A DNA stretch of 38,181 nt, taken from Paraglomus occultum (taxonomy: Eukaryota; Glomeromycota; Glomeromycetes; Paraglomerales; Paraglomeraceae). Location of the stretch: contig CAJVPJ010000166.1 of assembly GCA_910592205.1 (NCBI GenBank), positions 1 to 38,181 on the forward strand, read 5' to 3'. A program made the position numbers and the translations under genes. Below are positions 22,042 through 33,658 of this stretch, piece by piece; the stretch's first letter is position 1; every line of letters begins with the position of its first letter. The notes under the pieces were generated by a model. That model ran no database searches, was not told the DNA's origin, and saw only the letters and a list, made by a program, of their open reading frames with translations.

Positions 22042-24345
22042 ATCTTGTCCAGACATTGTTAGAGTGAACTCAAGAGAAATAGTTAATACTAACTTATTTT
22101 TAATAAAATCTGTGAGGTTCAGCCATTCTTGAATTGCTGGTCGTAATGTCAATATGATTTTTGATTCTGGATAATTTTGTAACGCAATTTCTTTGCTGAA
22201 ACTTGCTAAATTCTCAACCTTGAATCAATATTGTATTAAAACTTGTACACCTAATGGCCATGTAACCTCAGATACATAGACATGATTTTATCTAACAGAT
22301 GTTATCTGACCATTTCACACTTTGGGGGTAGCACACATACTGACTATTTGTACTCAATGAGCAAAAAGCCTTTTTGCCCATATCGTAAACTAACTTCAGT
22401 AGGGTATAATAACTAATTAGTATACGTGGTTATACCTGATAAGATGTATCATGATATTGTTACAATGGTGGTGGTAAAAAGGAATTGTATTAGTCTTATA
22501 AGTTTATCTTGCAGTAAGCACAATCTATCCGGTCCAGGTTGGGATTGTCTCTTTATCTTTTACTTTGCATGAGTCATTACGCCGTCTTTCGTGAATAGAA
22601 GTATCCAAGTTAAACTTGGACTTTATAACGGACGCATTGCCTCATTGTGCCATAAAGAATCTGGCGCTCATTTACCAAAACGTACGTTATGACATTGCAA
22701 GTGCAGCATGCAACCCACTTATATGATCCTTCCAGAATATGCCGAAGATTTCAACGTCCAGCAGGATATGCAACTGTATTTCTCGGTTTTCAAAAAGATA
22801 GGCAAGCGTTATCTTACTTGACTCCCCTAACAGGATGATACTTTATCATCAAGTGTCAGATATGTCAACTGCCTTACATTTCCACACCTGAGCGATGTCT
22901 ATGACTCAACGCATCGCGTATCATAACTACATACCATATTAGGCATCAATGCGCAAAAATTCGCGCACCATAATTATCCGCGGTTTATTATAAACCAGCA
23001 CTGATGTACTCACTTCAAATATCAATCACAAATGCAATAGATATCGCCAAAACAATACATTATTTAAAGTAAAATAAAACCAAATCTGCAATTTTCATCA
23101 GTAACACTACGAAATGCTTACATTCACTCTTTGGAGTATTAATTGCCTATTATAAGTAGCATAATTTGTAATGGACTGGCGTAATAATATGAGAGCCATT
23201 ATTCAATAAAACTATAACAAACTGTAGCGAACTAAATTGACTCACCGGATTTAAAAGTTGTGGAACGTTTATACGAAAAAGACTAACTGGATTCAACGTT
23301 TTCATTTAACCAAATGAAGTTTGCAATATACAATATGTTTGGCGAAAGCAAGGCCTTGCTGTTTTTACGATAAGAAATTTCTACCTTCGAATAACAAACC
23401 CGTAGGGGGAAAACAAGAGTGACGATTCAACGATGGCAAGAATATAAGAAAAAAGGCAATAACAGTGAAACTGAAAATTTAATGTTGATAACAGTGTTGA
23501 AATCATATTAGCAAAGAAAATAGAGAACTTAAACGCTGACCATAAAATAGATTATATCATAAATGGCTTTGGAAACCAAGTATTTCTCCAATAATATCAT
23601 TCTGGTGCTCATAGTATTCATGTTTTCAAGAGTGCACATTCTATAAACGAAACAATAAAAGTAGTGTCAACAAGCCAAAGACTATAAAAACGATAAATCA
23701 CTCGGTCAGCGGAGGGTCTTGACGAGAAGTTTTTACGCAGTAAACTTTTATATTTTATTGTTATATAAGTGCCATTCCGGTGTTGCCCATCTTATTGTCA
23801 ACAAAAATGGTTTCCGGAGTTATAGTCAGACATTTGTATGACATTACCAATTTGTTAAGGTTAACCCAGCAACTTTATTCTGAGCGGCACGGAGCATGTC
23901 ATTATACATTGTCTTCCTCATTTTATTTGTTTTGATATATGATAATGATAATACTTACATATATTATTGCTTGTTCACCCAATCAGGTGTTACAATAGTT
24001 ATGCTCTTATTGCTATTGCCAATATTTACTTCACAAGAAGCTCGACCATTATTATGAAAATCCCGCAAATAAAAACTATTAATAGAACAAGAAGGGTCAA
24101 TGCAAGTAACAAATCAAGACACAACAATAAGTTTTACGATGTCCCCCAATATATAAGTATACCCAGAATTGCGCGTTTACAGGTGAACTGGACATCTCGT
24201 ATACCAGATATTAAGTAGTCTGTGGCATTATTCGACATTTGAGTAAAAGGTAGAAAAAAAATCGCATCTTTTGTTTATGAGATCGACATATATAGTTGTG
24301 ATACACTCGAAAATGCAGGCTTATTCTTCTCACTCGACCTCTTAA
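22042..24345. other. Long gene-poor stretch upstream of the SS18-like gene
   Basis: No gene that I can support. The ORF at 23967-24218 has no motif I recognise. Around 22520-22800 one plus-strand frame is open apart from TGA codons, but without family signal. The right end must include the promoter of the SS18-like gene. Confidence 0.4.
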
Positions 24346-26597
24346 ATGAACAATCCAAACAGTCTCCAACCTCCCTTCACAAACTTATACCTAACTTCGG
24401 GCCAAGTGTCTCAATATGATGCACAATATCCCTGGCTTTCTGCAGATCAGACGGTCTCGTCTGTCGGGCAGACTATTGCACCCGTACAAGTGCAATACAA
24501 GTCAGATCAAACAGCAACATACGTTACCCCACAGAGCTTGAGTGTAGACGGTGCGAATAGCAGTGTTGTCGGATAATGGAATATGAGCTTTTTTTATTTG
24601 CTTAATAGAGGGACTAATAGAAACAATGAACGCTAATGCAGGTGCCAGTATGACTGGAGCTGCAAACGGGAATATAGTTGCTGATTTGAATGGAGATATA
24701 GATGCAAAAATCGGAAATCAAGTTTCAGCAGTAACGAATGCAAATGTTAATAGGTCGATTGAACACGGTTGGTTATTTTTGTGCTGGTTTGTCATATTCA
24801 GAAAATGGAGAGAATACAATCGGATAAACTAATTGTTTCGTTACCTTGGTTATTTAGAATTTACGCAGAGATGTGTACAAGCGGTGAGATTATTTGGGGA
24901 TGCTGGCAGTTTCGAGAACATTTGTATCTAATTTCATTTTGGTTCATTCAGTTACTCGACGTAAACAAAGAGATAATTCGTATATTAATAGAATATCAAG
25001 AACATAATTGGGTAAATGAAAATGAGTTTACGCTGTAAGTGTTATATTTAGCTGAATAGTGTGATCGTGCTGACGAGGTATGAGTGAGAGTGTTAACTAA
25101 ATTTTGTTCATTTAAGATACAAGATGCGACTTCAATCGAACCTTTCATATTTGGCAACTGTGGCTGATCAGTATAGCCATCCACAGGGAGTAAGACATCC
25201 ATAGATATTTACGCTGGCACTGTTCTTTGCAGACAGTTCATTACTGACAATCGCAACCTTATGCTATTACTTCTAAGGGTGCAAAAACAAAAACCGAACC
25301 CGATTTTAGTTTATTGCCACAATCAAAATCAGCTAACCCTATGAGATTGAACGCACTCCTGCAGAGAGCTGCTCAAATATATGCACAATTTAAAGCGATC
25401 CAGAATACGGCTGGTCCTTCGGTTCCCTCAAGCAATCCACCTGAGACGGCAAGTGACCCAACTTCGTTACAACAATTTAAGGCGGCAAATGGTCAACACA
25501 ACGGAGCTGGTATGGTATATGATATTAATTAAAAGTATTAGAGACAGTTACAAACGGCACAATTACAACACAACTCTCTTTTAACAGCTCAGGTACAATT
25601 ACCTCAACGAAATCCACGCCTGCAACAACAGCTTCAGTCACAGATGCAATCACAGCAGCCGCGTCAGCAACCAACCAAAGTATCTCCGTCATTAAATAAT
25701 GCTCAATTACAACAACAACAACAGCAGCAGCAACAACAGCAACAACAACAGCAACAACAACAACAACAACAACAATCACAACCGCAACAACAACAACAAC
25801 AATCACAACAACCACCGCAACCACAACAACAACCGCAACAACAACCACAACCGCAACAACAACCGTCACAACAACAATCATCACAACAACCGTCACAACA
25901 ACAACAAGCACTACAGCAACTACAACAATCATCACCTCAGTCACAACCGCAACAATCACAACAGCAACAGCAGCAGCTAGACTTACATACACCTCCTCAG
26001 CAACAACTCTCTTCTCAATCACATCTTTCTCCACAACATCTGCCTGCACAACAACAGCAACTGTCACCATCACAATCAACGCAACGAATTCAATCCCTTC
26101 TTCCCACGGTTATGTCTGCTAACTTCACCTCTCCGTCTGTAATTAATTCTGTTATTCCCGATTATGCGACAATGACTACTGTCGCTGATAATTCATACCA
26201 AGGCCTGCCTTCTCTTGTCGGCATGAACAACGTTCCATCATTCACATCATCTAACACACAAGTGCAAAACATGGCTTTTCCGTCACTGTTGGGGATGAAT
26301 GACACATTTAATGCCCAGCAGTTGCAACAGTTGCAAAATATGGGATTTAATGGGTATATCGGAGGAAATAATAGCATTTCTGGAAACGGCTTTGTAAATC
26401 CTTCCAATGTTTATGGAGTCATGAGATACGGCAACAATGGATTTGGCAATGGGCTGATGGCCAGTAACGCAATGGCTGGCGGAACGGTTACTAATTTGAA
26501 TGGCAATGGTATCATTCAGAATATAGGAAATGGCGGAAACGCAATGGGTAACGGGTTAGGTTTGCAAGGGATGATTAATCAGGATGGGAGTGTTTAG
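24346..26597 (+). CDS. SS18/SSXT-family protein, putative SWI/SNF-associated coactivator
   Basis: Proposed exons 24346-24562, 24609-24767, 24858-24883, 24952-25034, 25117-25189, 25278-25509, 25588-26597 give about 599 residues. The last five junctions are well supported by phase and splice signals; the first two (24562/24609 and 24767/24858) are tentative. Residues about 127-180 form an SSXT domain: FTQRCVQALLDVNKEIIRIL, then IEYQEHN, then YKMRLQSNLSYLATVADQYS, matching the SS18 pattern of (I/V)QKxLDxNxxLI...YQ...LHxNLxYLAxIAD. After it comes a helix-like LLQRAAQIYAQF segment, a poly-Gln/Pro region and an Asn/Gly/Met-rich tail, the same plan as human SS18 and plant GIF proteins. These act as nuclear coactivators; SS18 is a subunit of SWI/SNF (BAF) complexes. 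A role in fungal SWI/SNF is inference. Confidence 0.78.
25705..25980 (+). repeat. CAA/CAG-rich tract encoding poly-Gln
   Basis: This is a nearly pure CAA/CAG array, interrupted by CCG, CCA and TCA codons, inside the last exon of the SS18-like gene. It encodes an uninterrupted run of more than 20 Gln followed by Gln blocks split by Pro and Ser. The antisense Val-rich open frame and the Asn-rich frame over it are by-products of the repeat. Confidence 0.9.
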
Positions 26598-26889
26598 GTT
26601 GGGACAGAAGAGCTGCGAAAGCGTAAGTAGATAAAAGAGAACGTAGTTGCAGTGACGAATGGGGAGGTGGAACGACGAATTAAGCGGGATGGCATGACCG
26701 AAATATGTTATGTGTTGAAAATGAAGTATCTCAACAACAACAACCTGTAAAGCCGAGAAAATGGTGTAACTTCCATAAATTGGAGCAAGTGCTAGGATAC
26801 TTTATTATTTAAATAATATACTCTTAATGTCAATTTAAAACTAATTAATCAGTAAGTCATCTGTGCCTTATACACTTTGATCTGTTTTA

Positions 26890-27657
26890 TCAATTGGTCT
26901 CGATGGCTTTAATTATTTCAGCTTCAATATCATCGTCGACTGGATGGCCATGCCAAAAGACAACATTATTTACCAATACAAATGCCTTTGGAATTCCCGG
27001 TGCATTACTCGGGACGTACAACGCTGCAAAGTACAATATCGATCAGCAAAATGGAACGACAAATATAAGACTTGAATCCGATTGTAAATTTATTGTACCT
27101 TCTCTAGCGGCCAAGTTTACGTCGATAGCGACGTTATAACTCATTTTATCGCCCATTTCAGCAACAAATTGCTTTACTTTCTGTGAATCGCGAACTCTGA
27201 GAATAATTATACAAATTCATCAAGCAAGACTAGGAGAAAGATACTAACGTCATAATCCTTCTCTCTAGTAACTCCAACAACCGTGACTCCACGATTTTTG
27301 TATTTTTCACCTAATTCAGACAAATGTGGTATTCTAGCGCAATAAAAAGATTTGAATATCTTCGAGTCTTTCATCTATAGAATGCACCGATCACGAAACT
27401 CACGATTCCCTGCAAGGCCAACACCATGAAGCCTACAAAACAACTTATAAGATGAAAATTCTTATCTTGACTCTTTCAAAAATACTCGTCTCTATTATCC
27501 CATTATTACTCATACGGAAAGATTAGTTTACACATACCCAGAATTCCACCACATAGATCCTTTTCTCTCCTGCTTGTGGTACTTCGCCCAACACCGTGGG
27601 AGTCCCTTTAATAAATAAGAGGTCGTCTATTAGCGGGCAGACGCTTCCAACAGACAT
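26890..27657 (-). CDS. Thioredoxin-like (redoxin) protein with a CWPC site
   Basis: Five exons: 27657-27538, 27432-27404, 27333-27245, 27194-27099, 27023-26890; 155 residues. The start MSVGSVCPLIDDL is followed by RIYVVEFWASWCWPCRESIP, a thioredoxin fold with active-site Cys44-Trp-Pro-Cys47; then GVTVVGVTREKD, FVAEMGDKMSYNVAIDVN, the cis-Pro region APGIPKAFVLV, and WHGHP near the end. This pattern is that of small TlpA/redoxin-like cytosolic proteins common in fungi and bacteria; the usual CGPC is CWPC here. It likely reduces or rearranges disulphides; the partner is unknown. The donor of exon 3 (GTTA|gtatct) is less certain than the others because gttagt four bases earlier also fits. The gene is convergent with the SS18-like gene, with about 290 bp between stop codons. 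Confidence 0.87.
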
Positions 27658-29893
27658 CTCTTGCGATGGGAAACTTTTCGTTCTTCTTTGTCACAGGGTT
27701 AGTCATGGGTTTCGTTCACGTGATTGTGTCATACTTGTTTTCAAAATACCGAGTGCGTGCAGTTTAATTGGGTGTATTCATACAGAGAAAACCACTATAT
27801 AACGTTTAACGCCTGATTTGACCCAAGAATAACATTTAATTTTATCAGGTCGTTGCAAGTTAAATTCGATTTGTCCGTGTTCAGACTTGAAATACTCGGA
27901 TCGTTGCAGTTATGGTTTACTTTTTTGAGCACAAGTCGCCAAAACATAATATTGCAAGCATTGGGTACTGTATTAATGAATTAAAATTGATTTGGAAAGT
28001 GAATGACAGCCCTGAAATAGCAGTCGTGAGCACCAGTACGACATTGAAATTGTATACGCATTTTTTAATTCAACATAAAAACTCTCCAGAGATGTAGGGA
28101 GAAAAAAGTGACAAAGCACAGGTCAATATTTTAACCAATAAGTATCAAAATCACGTAAATTTGTTATACTCTCCTTCCCGCATTATTGCGTCTCACATTT
28201 TCAGTCCCAAGAGCATGCATGTACGGAGGATTCCTAAGTAAAAATATTTCTTACGCAAATACTTTTACAGATTATTTGGTAACTCAAAGGAAAACAATGT
28301 CGGAGCTTAACTTTTACGTAATTTTAAATGTTGCAATTCACGTTTACATGTATCGAATATCAATGTATAATATTGACATACAGTACATAATGCACTTGTA
28401 ACGTATCAGAAATTAAAATGTGATCTTTTGAATTAATTTATAACCGTGACTCGGTTGAAGCTTCGTGGTTCTTGCATTCGCGATTTTGCCGATCAATTAG
28501 TCCATGGCTTTATTAATAAAACAACTAATGAAGAATCTTTTTTCATCAAAAGCTCTATTGTATATACTATGTAAGTCACAACAAATTCTGTACTATTATA
28601 AAAATAATTGGTTGTGTTTTTCGAAAAAAATGGTGATATATTTAGTCCTGTCATCGTCTGACGCTGTACTTTGATAAAGTGGCAGTATTTATGTTATACA
28701 CAAAATTTTATGTGTAGATTGTATAGATAACCGCGAACAATTTCTTTCCTACGATAACTGATCAAAATTTTTTAAAAGTACAACTAATTAGCTTCAAAAT
28801 AATGCAAATTTATTGTGACTTGCATAGTAAATACGTGCAATAAAACTCTTTAAAGAAAAGGATTTTTCATATGTCTTACTAATTGGTCGGCAAACTCAGG
28901 AAATTACGCTGTGTACGTGGGTGGCCGAAAAGTTCTGGTCGTAGATTTTTATCTCAACAACTGCCCAGTATATTTAAAAACCAAGTCTATAGTTTCAAGC
29001 CCGAGGTTCAAATAGACAGCTGAAAAGAAGTACGTTTGTCGGCTATATCCTAAATCAATTGGAAAAATAGTCGTGATTAGAAAAAATGAAAATAACTAAT
29101 CCATCATAGAAATTAGGAATGACATTGAAAATTTCTCTGAACATGCTATATGACAAACCCTAATAACTTGCAAAATTTCAACGCAATTCAATGTACAAAC
29201 GCTCGGCATTTGATTTTAAAATGTTGCAAATTACTCCATATGCATTGTAACCTTATGAATATAATTTTTATAAATTCCTATTTCCATACATTTCTAAGCA
29301 ATTTACGTAATGTTTTTGCCTTTAGTTTGCTCAAAAACTTCTTTAGAAACTGCATAGAGTTTGCATTAATTGCGGTATTAGATCGGAATATAACCGTTAC
29401 CTATCACGAGAAACTTTTATTCACAACGAAGTGCTCGCTAAAGCGCCCCTTTTTATCTATACATGCAGAGGAAGAGAACAAAAGCTGATAGAGTGAGGCT
29501 ATTGGGGAGATGGGGAAATATATCTATTTTTTGAGGTAAGAATGATTGACTGTATTTTATTGGGAAATATAACCGTTACTATAGTATTAGTAATGACGCG
29601 ACGCGTGTGATGATCCTTACGCGTAATCAGGTGTAACACGAAAAATATGTTTTATATTAACATCGCTTTCCTCAATTCCATGTTGCAAAAACTGATGAAA
29701 CGTCAATACTATACTCTGTTTATAAAAAGACCTTTGAGCAACTTTATTATTATAATAGATGTTCGTGCGTTTGCCTAGCCCTTTAGCCAACATTCCTGTT
29801 AGGTAGAGAGTTATCGCGGGATAGGCTCAGCTTTTAAAAATATCCATCGCAAACCTCTGGCACTGCTGTTATTAGAGTAGTCGGAACCTACTT
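27658..29893. other. Gene-poor AT-rich stretch
   Basis: No coding frame with recognisable motifs. ORFs at 27912-28097, 28186-28401 and 29150-29488 are AT-driven and unsupported. Confidence 0.4.
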
Positions 29894-30539
29894 TTGAAAA
29901 AAGTCGAAAATGATCACTTTATTCTATCATGGACACTAACCGAATTGCTGCGTAGCAAATTCTTTGACATGTTATGTGATCGCGTCTGGTTTGGACTAGG
30001 ATGGGCTGGAGTCGAATATGCAGACATGAAACGCAACAAACAACATGTAGCAGATTTTTTGAACCAAGAAAACGATACTTTTGTGTATGGAAGTATTGAT
30101 CGAAATATACGATGGGAGGTATGCAGAGCCATTTAATATTATACTTTTTATTAATACCAACCGCAAATGCTTTTGTGTCATAGAGCAGGTGTGATTTGCA
30201 CGTGTTGATATAAGTTCTAGCATTGAATGTTCTGACAACCTTCCATAATCATAGTCATGCTCTCTTTACCACTAGTCTCTCCCACAAGCTTCGCGCCTCG
30301 AACTTTGTCAAACGCGAGGCGCCTTTGTTCGTACTTATACCTCTACGAGTTCAGAGTCAACAACTATCACACTTGCAGAGGAGTCTATCGCACCATACAA
30401 TGTTGAGCCACCGTCGCTTGAAGTGATAAAGAAAGAGGCAGTCGAATTATGCAAGCAAATAGGAGGATGGAAACCACTGCGGACAGTCTGTATAGATCAG
30501 AGGTTTTTGCACCGGAGAGGCGAGTTATTCATCAACTAG
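29894..30539 (+). CDS. Putative two-exon gene of unknown function
   Basis: Exon 1 (29894-30118) ends GAG|gtatgc. Exon 2 (30276-30539) starts after ccactag and stops at TAG 30537-30539. Both are phase 0, giving 162 residues. Exon 1 contains WFGLGWAGVEYADMKRNKQH and NDTFVYGSIDRNIRWE; exon 2 contains GAFVRTYTSTSS, ESIAPYNVEPPSLEVIKKEA and GGWKPLRTVCIDQR. The second half has strong coding character (Glu/Lys/Pro balance, long open frame in AT-rich DNA). I do not recognise the family. The true start may lie at a later Met (for example in DMLCDRVW) or in an upstream exon. Transposon ends follow within about 110 bp, so it may also be a decaying gene. Confidence 0.35.
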
Positions 30540-30648
30540 TTGCTCGGATTGTTTATCAGGGGTCGGCTTGGAAGCTATCGCTACATCACGTTTCAGCAAT
30601 TCTGGCCACATTAAGTAACTATGTGACACTAATTACGAACTGATACAC

Positions 30649-30704
30649 AGTGAAACTCGATAAGTCGGCCAACTGGGTTTGACCTCTAATGGCCAACTTA
30701 TCGA
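30649..30704 (+). mobile_element. End of a Tigger/pogo-type element with an internal fold-back
   Basis: CAGTGAAACTCGATAAGTCG begins at 30649 and resembles pogo/Tigger termini (CAGT.AAACTCGA). Within it, CTCGATAAGTCGGCCA and TGGCCAACTTATCGAG form a 16-bp inverted repeat with one mismatch around an 18-nt centre. No partner terminus was seen nearby, so this is a solo end or a small fold-back element. Confidence 0.55.
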
Positions 30705-30967
30705 GAATCACGTGATTAAGTCTTTAATTAATCCTTTTTATTTTAATAATAACTAGTGTATAACCTGTCACTTTGTTGACAGTGTGGTTATTTTATATTT
30801 TACATTTATACTTTTATTTCACTAACATTATCCATAATCATAATAATAAAAGTGTTAGGCGTCGCGGTTGTAAACAAAGAAATGATGAACATGTGATGGA
30901 TAATTTTGTAACACGAATATGCAATGTCCGTCCCCGCAGCATCCAGTTTTTTTAAATTATATATAGA

Positions 30968-31503
30968 TAATAATAATAATAATTACGAAATTTCTGGTAA
31001 TAAAGATTCAGGTGCAAACTTTTCAGCCTCCCCCAGGACGCCCTCATACTGCGTTTGCGCGGACTTCGCCCACGTACAGATACAGTCAAAGCTCGAAAAA
31101 CCGATAGCTTTTTTCCGAAATATCGGTTTCTCGAATTACGATAGACGTGTTAATTTGCACTGCCAAAAAATATCGGATTATCGAATTCATCGGTTTTACG
31201 AGTAAAATTTTATTATGCGTGTTTTGGGAATTGAAAAAAGTATCGATTTCGGTTTTCGAGCTTTGACTGTATCTTCTAATGAGACATGTTATTTATCAAC
31301 GCAAATCAGCAAGAGAAGTAGCACGAGATCCCTCTACTAATACTTTCTTAACTGTTGAGCATACTGATAAAGAAACTGATAACAGTAGTAGGAATGATGA
31401 GCGAGCGGAAACTAACAACTTCAAAGTTCTGCGGACAAAAAGCCATGGGTCTCAATGGATAAATTCGGTAATATTACAGGTCTATCAAAATCGATACACA
31501 TGA
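30968..31503 (+). pseudogene. Open frame split by a MITE
   Basis: The left part (30968-31080) reads through FQPPPGRPHTAFARTSPTYR. The right part (31272-31503) continues LLMRHVIYQRKSAREVARDP and on to KSHGSQWINSV. Joining the flanks across one TA of the MITE keeps a single open frame, with the codon TAT at the join. The product is not recognised. It could be an exon or a chance frame; the length without stops in such AT-rich DNA favours coding origin. Confidence 0.35.
31083..31269. mobile_element. 187-bp MITE with Tigger/pogo-like terminal repeats and TA duplication
   Basis: The ends are CAGTCAAAGCTCGAAAA and its exact reverse complement (17 bp perfect, then imperfect pairing including a CCGA core), flanked by TA at 31081-31082 and 31270-31271. 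It contains no coding frame. The termini and TA target resemble Tigger/pogo-type elements of the Tc1/mariner superfamily. Confidence 0.88.
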
Positions 31504-31569
31504 CCAACCACAAACGAAACGTTACCGCATTGTTTATCAAACTTTGACCAAAGACAACTATTTCACAGC

Positions 31570-32444
<875 letters not shown>

Positions 32445-32739
32445 GAATGACGAAACATAATTCTAGTTCGTACCCAGTCGGCATGATTTGAGAGTCTAGA
32501 AAGACTTTTTATTTAGACATTATTTATGGTTCTTCAACCAGTTTAAATTTACTAGTAGCTGCGTATACCGATTACAAATTGTCTTGATGTACAGATACTA
32601 CACAGGATGACAAATAGACTGTTGTATTTGAGTTAGGTTGATAAATTGTTTTCAACGGGTTTCTGCAATGAAGAAAAGCGCATATTAGTTTTTTTTTCGA
32701 GTTATCAAGGTTAGACTGCTCAAGTTTACAAGTGAGTGG

Positions 32740-33040
32740 TCAGCTAACCAGTTCACCCTGTTTTCCTCCCTCCCACTTGGCGTATTTCAATCCTTGCTCG
32801 TCTCGCTTTTGTGCTATAAGACGTTGTTCTTCCTTTAATGCATTGCGGACAGTTCGAGCACATATTTGAACGTACCGTAGATAACTAAATGTGAAAACGC
32901 AACTATGTATTAATTTGGGACGTAATATGTACAGAACTTGTCCGTTGTTTTTTTCAAACTACCACGATACTGGTGGGACATTGTTCTAACAATCATTTAT
33001 GAACCAACCTTATACCAGCTGCTTTCCAAGCGAACGTCAT
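32740..33040 (-). CDS. ATP15: Mitochondrial ATP synthase subunit epsilon
   Basis: Two exons, 33040-33009 and 32884-32740, with a 124-bp intron, give 58 residues. The protein starts MTFAWKAAGISYLRYVQICA and continues RTVRNALKEEQRL, then KYAKWEGGKQGELVS. This matches the short epsilon subunit of the F1 central stalk (human [20 protein letters not shown]; yeast Atp15 61 residues): W-(R/K)-x-A-G-I/L-S-Y-x-x-Y near the N terminus and the conserved (V/A)R.ALK. It acts in the mitochondrial matrix as part of F1. The split Ser11 codon (AG|T) fits both splice sites. The gene is far too short and interrupted to show as a long ORF. It converges with UBC13 (about 295 bp between stops) and diverges from the AAGAB-like gene. 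Confidence 0.92.
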
Positions 33041-33658
33041 GTTTATCTGGAGAGATCGATATGGCTTACAACAAAAAGAAGATTATTTGTGTTGCACATT
33101 AAATAGATTTATTATGAAATTAATGTACCCCAATATTATTGGTCTGGGTAATTTGATTAGTCCCCCAATTTTTCTTACTTCGGTCTTGTGTTTTCTCTCT
33201 TTATCTTTGGTTGTCTCGACAGCATCGGTTTAAATCGCAAGAAAGACAAATTTCACTAGACACACAATAAGGTTTCGTTTTATATAGCATATATATGCAT
33301 GGTGTATTCTCGGACCGGCTTGCCCTTTGATCACATCTTCATATGTTCTATTGTAACTTGCGTTCTTCTCTAATGGTATCTACTGACGCTCTCTTATATT
33401 ATGCCAACCTTCTTATAAGTCTCATTGTTTTATGGAAAGGTTTGGTTTGTGATTAATACCACTTGGGAAAGGGACAATATAATTATTATGGGGTCGCAAA
33501 AAATTTTGATTTAGGGTATGACCCCTGCGAGTGTATTTAATGTTGATGTCAACCCCTGAAATGTGATGTCACATGCTATGAAGATGTATCCAAAAATTGT
33601 CCGTAATAGTAAAGAGCTTTTTTGTTTATAAACATGGAAGAATTCTGTTAAAGCCAAG
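33041..33658. promoter_or_regulatory. Probable bidirectional promoter region between ATP15 and the AAGAB-like gene
   Basis: The two genes start back to back with 618 bp between start codons. A TATA-rich stretch lies near 33284-33298. No transcription-factor site can be assigned by eye. Confidence 0.4.

Noticed and set aside
22520-22800. Plus-strand frame open except for TGA codons, as another table-4 insert
   Set aside because: The composition is not convincing and no neighbouring frame supports it; chance is likely in AT-rich DNA.
25699-25980. Asn/His-rich plus-strand ORF
   Set aside because: It is the shifted frame of the same CAA repeat.
25525-26079. Val-rich minus-strand ORF of 184 codons opposite the SS18-like gene
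   Set aside because: It is the antisense translation of the CAA/CAG tract (GTT/GTG codons) and has no independent support.
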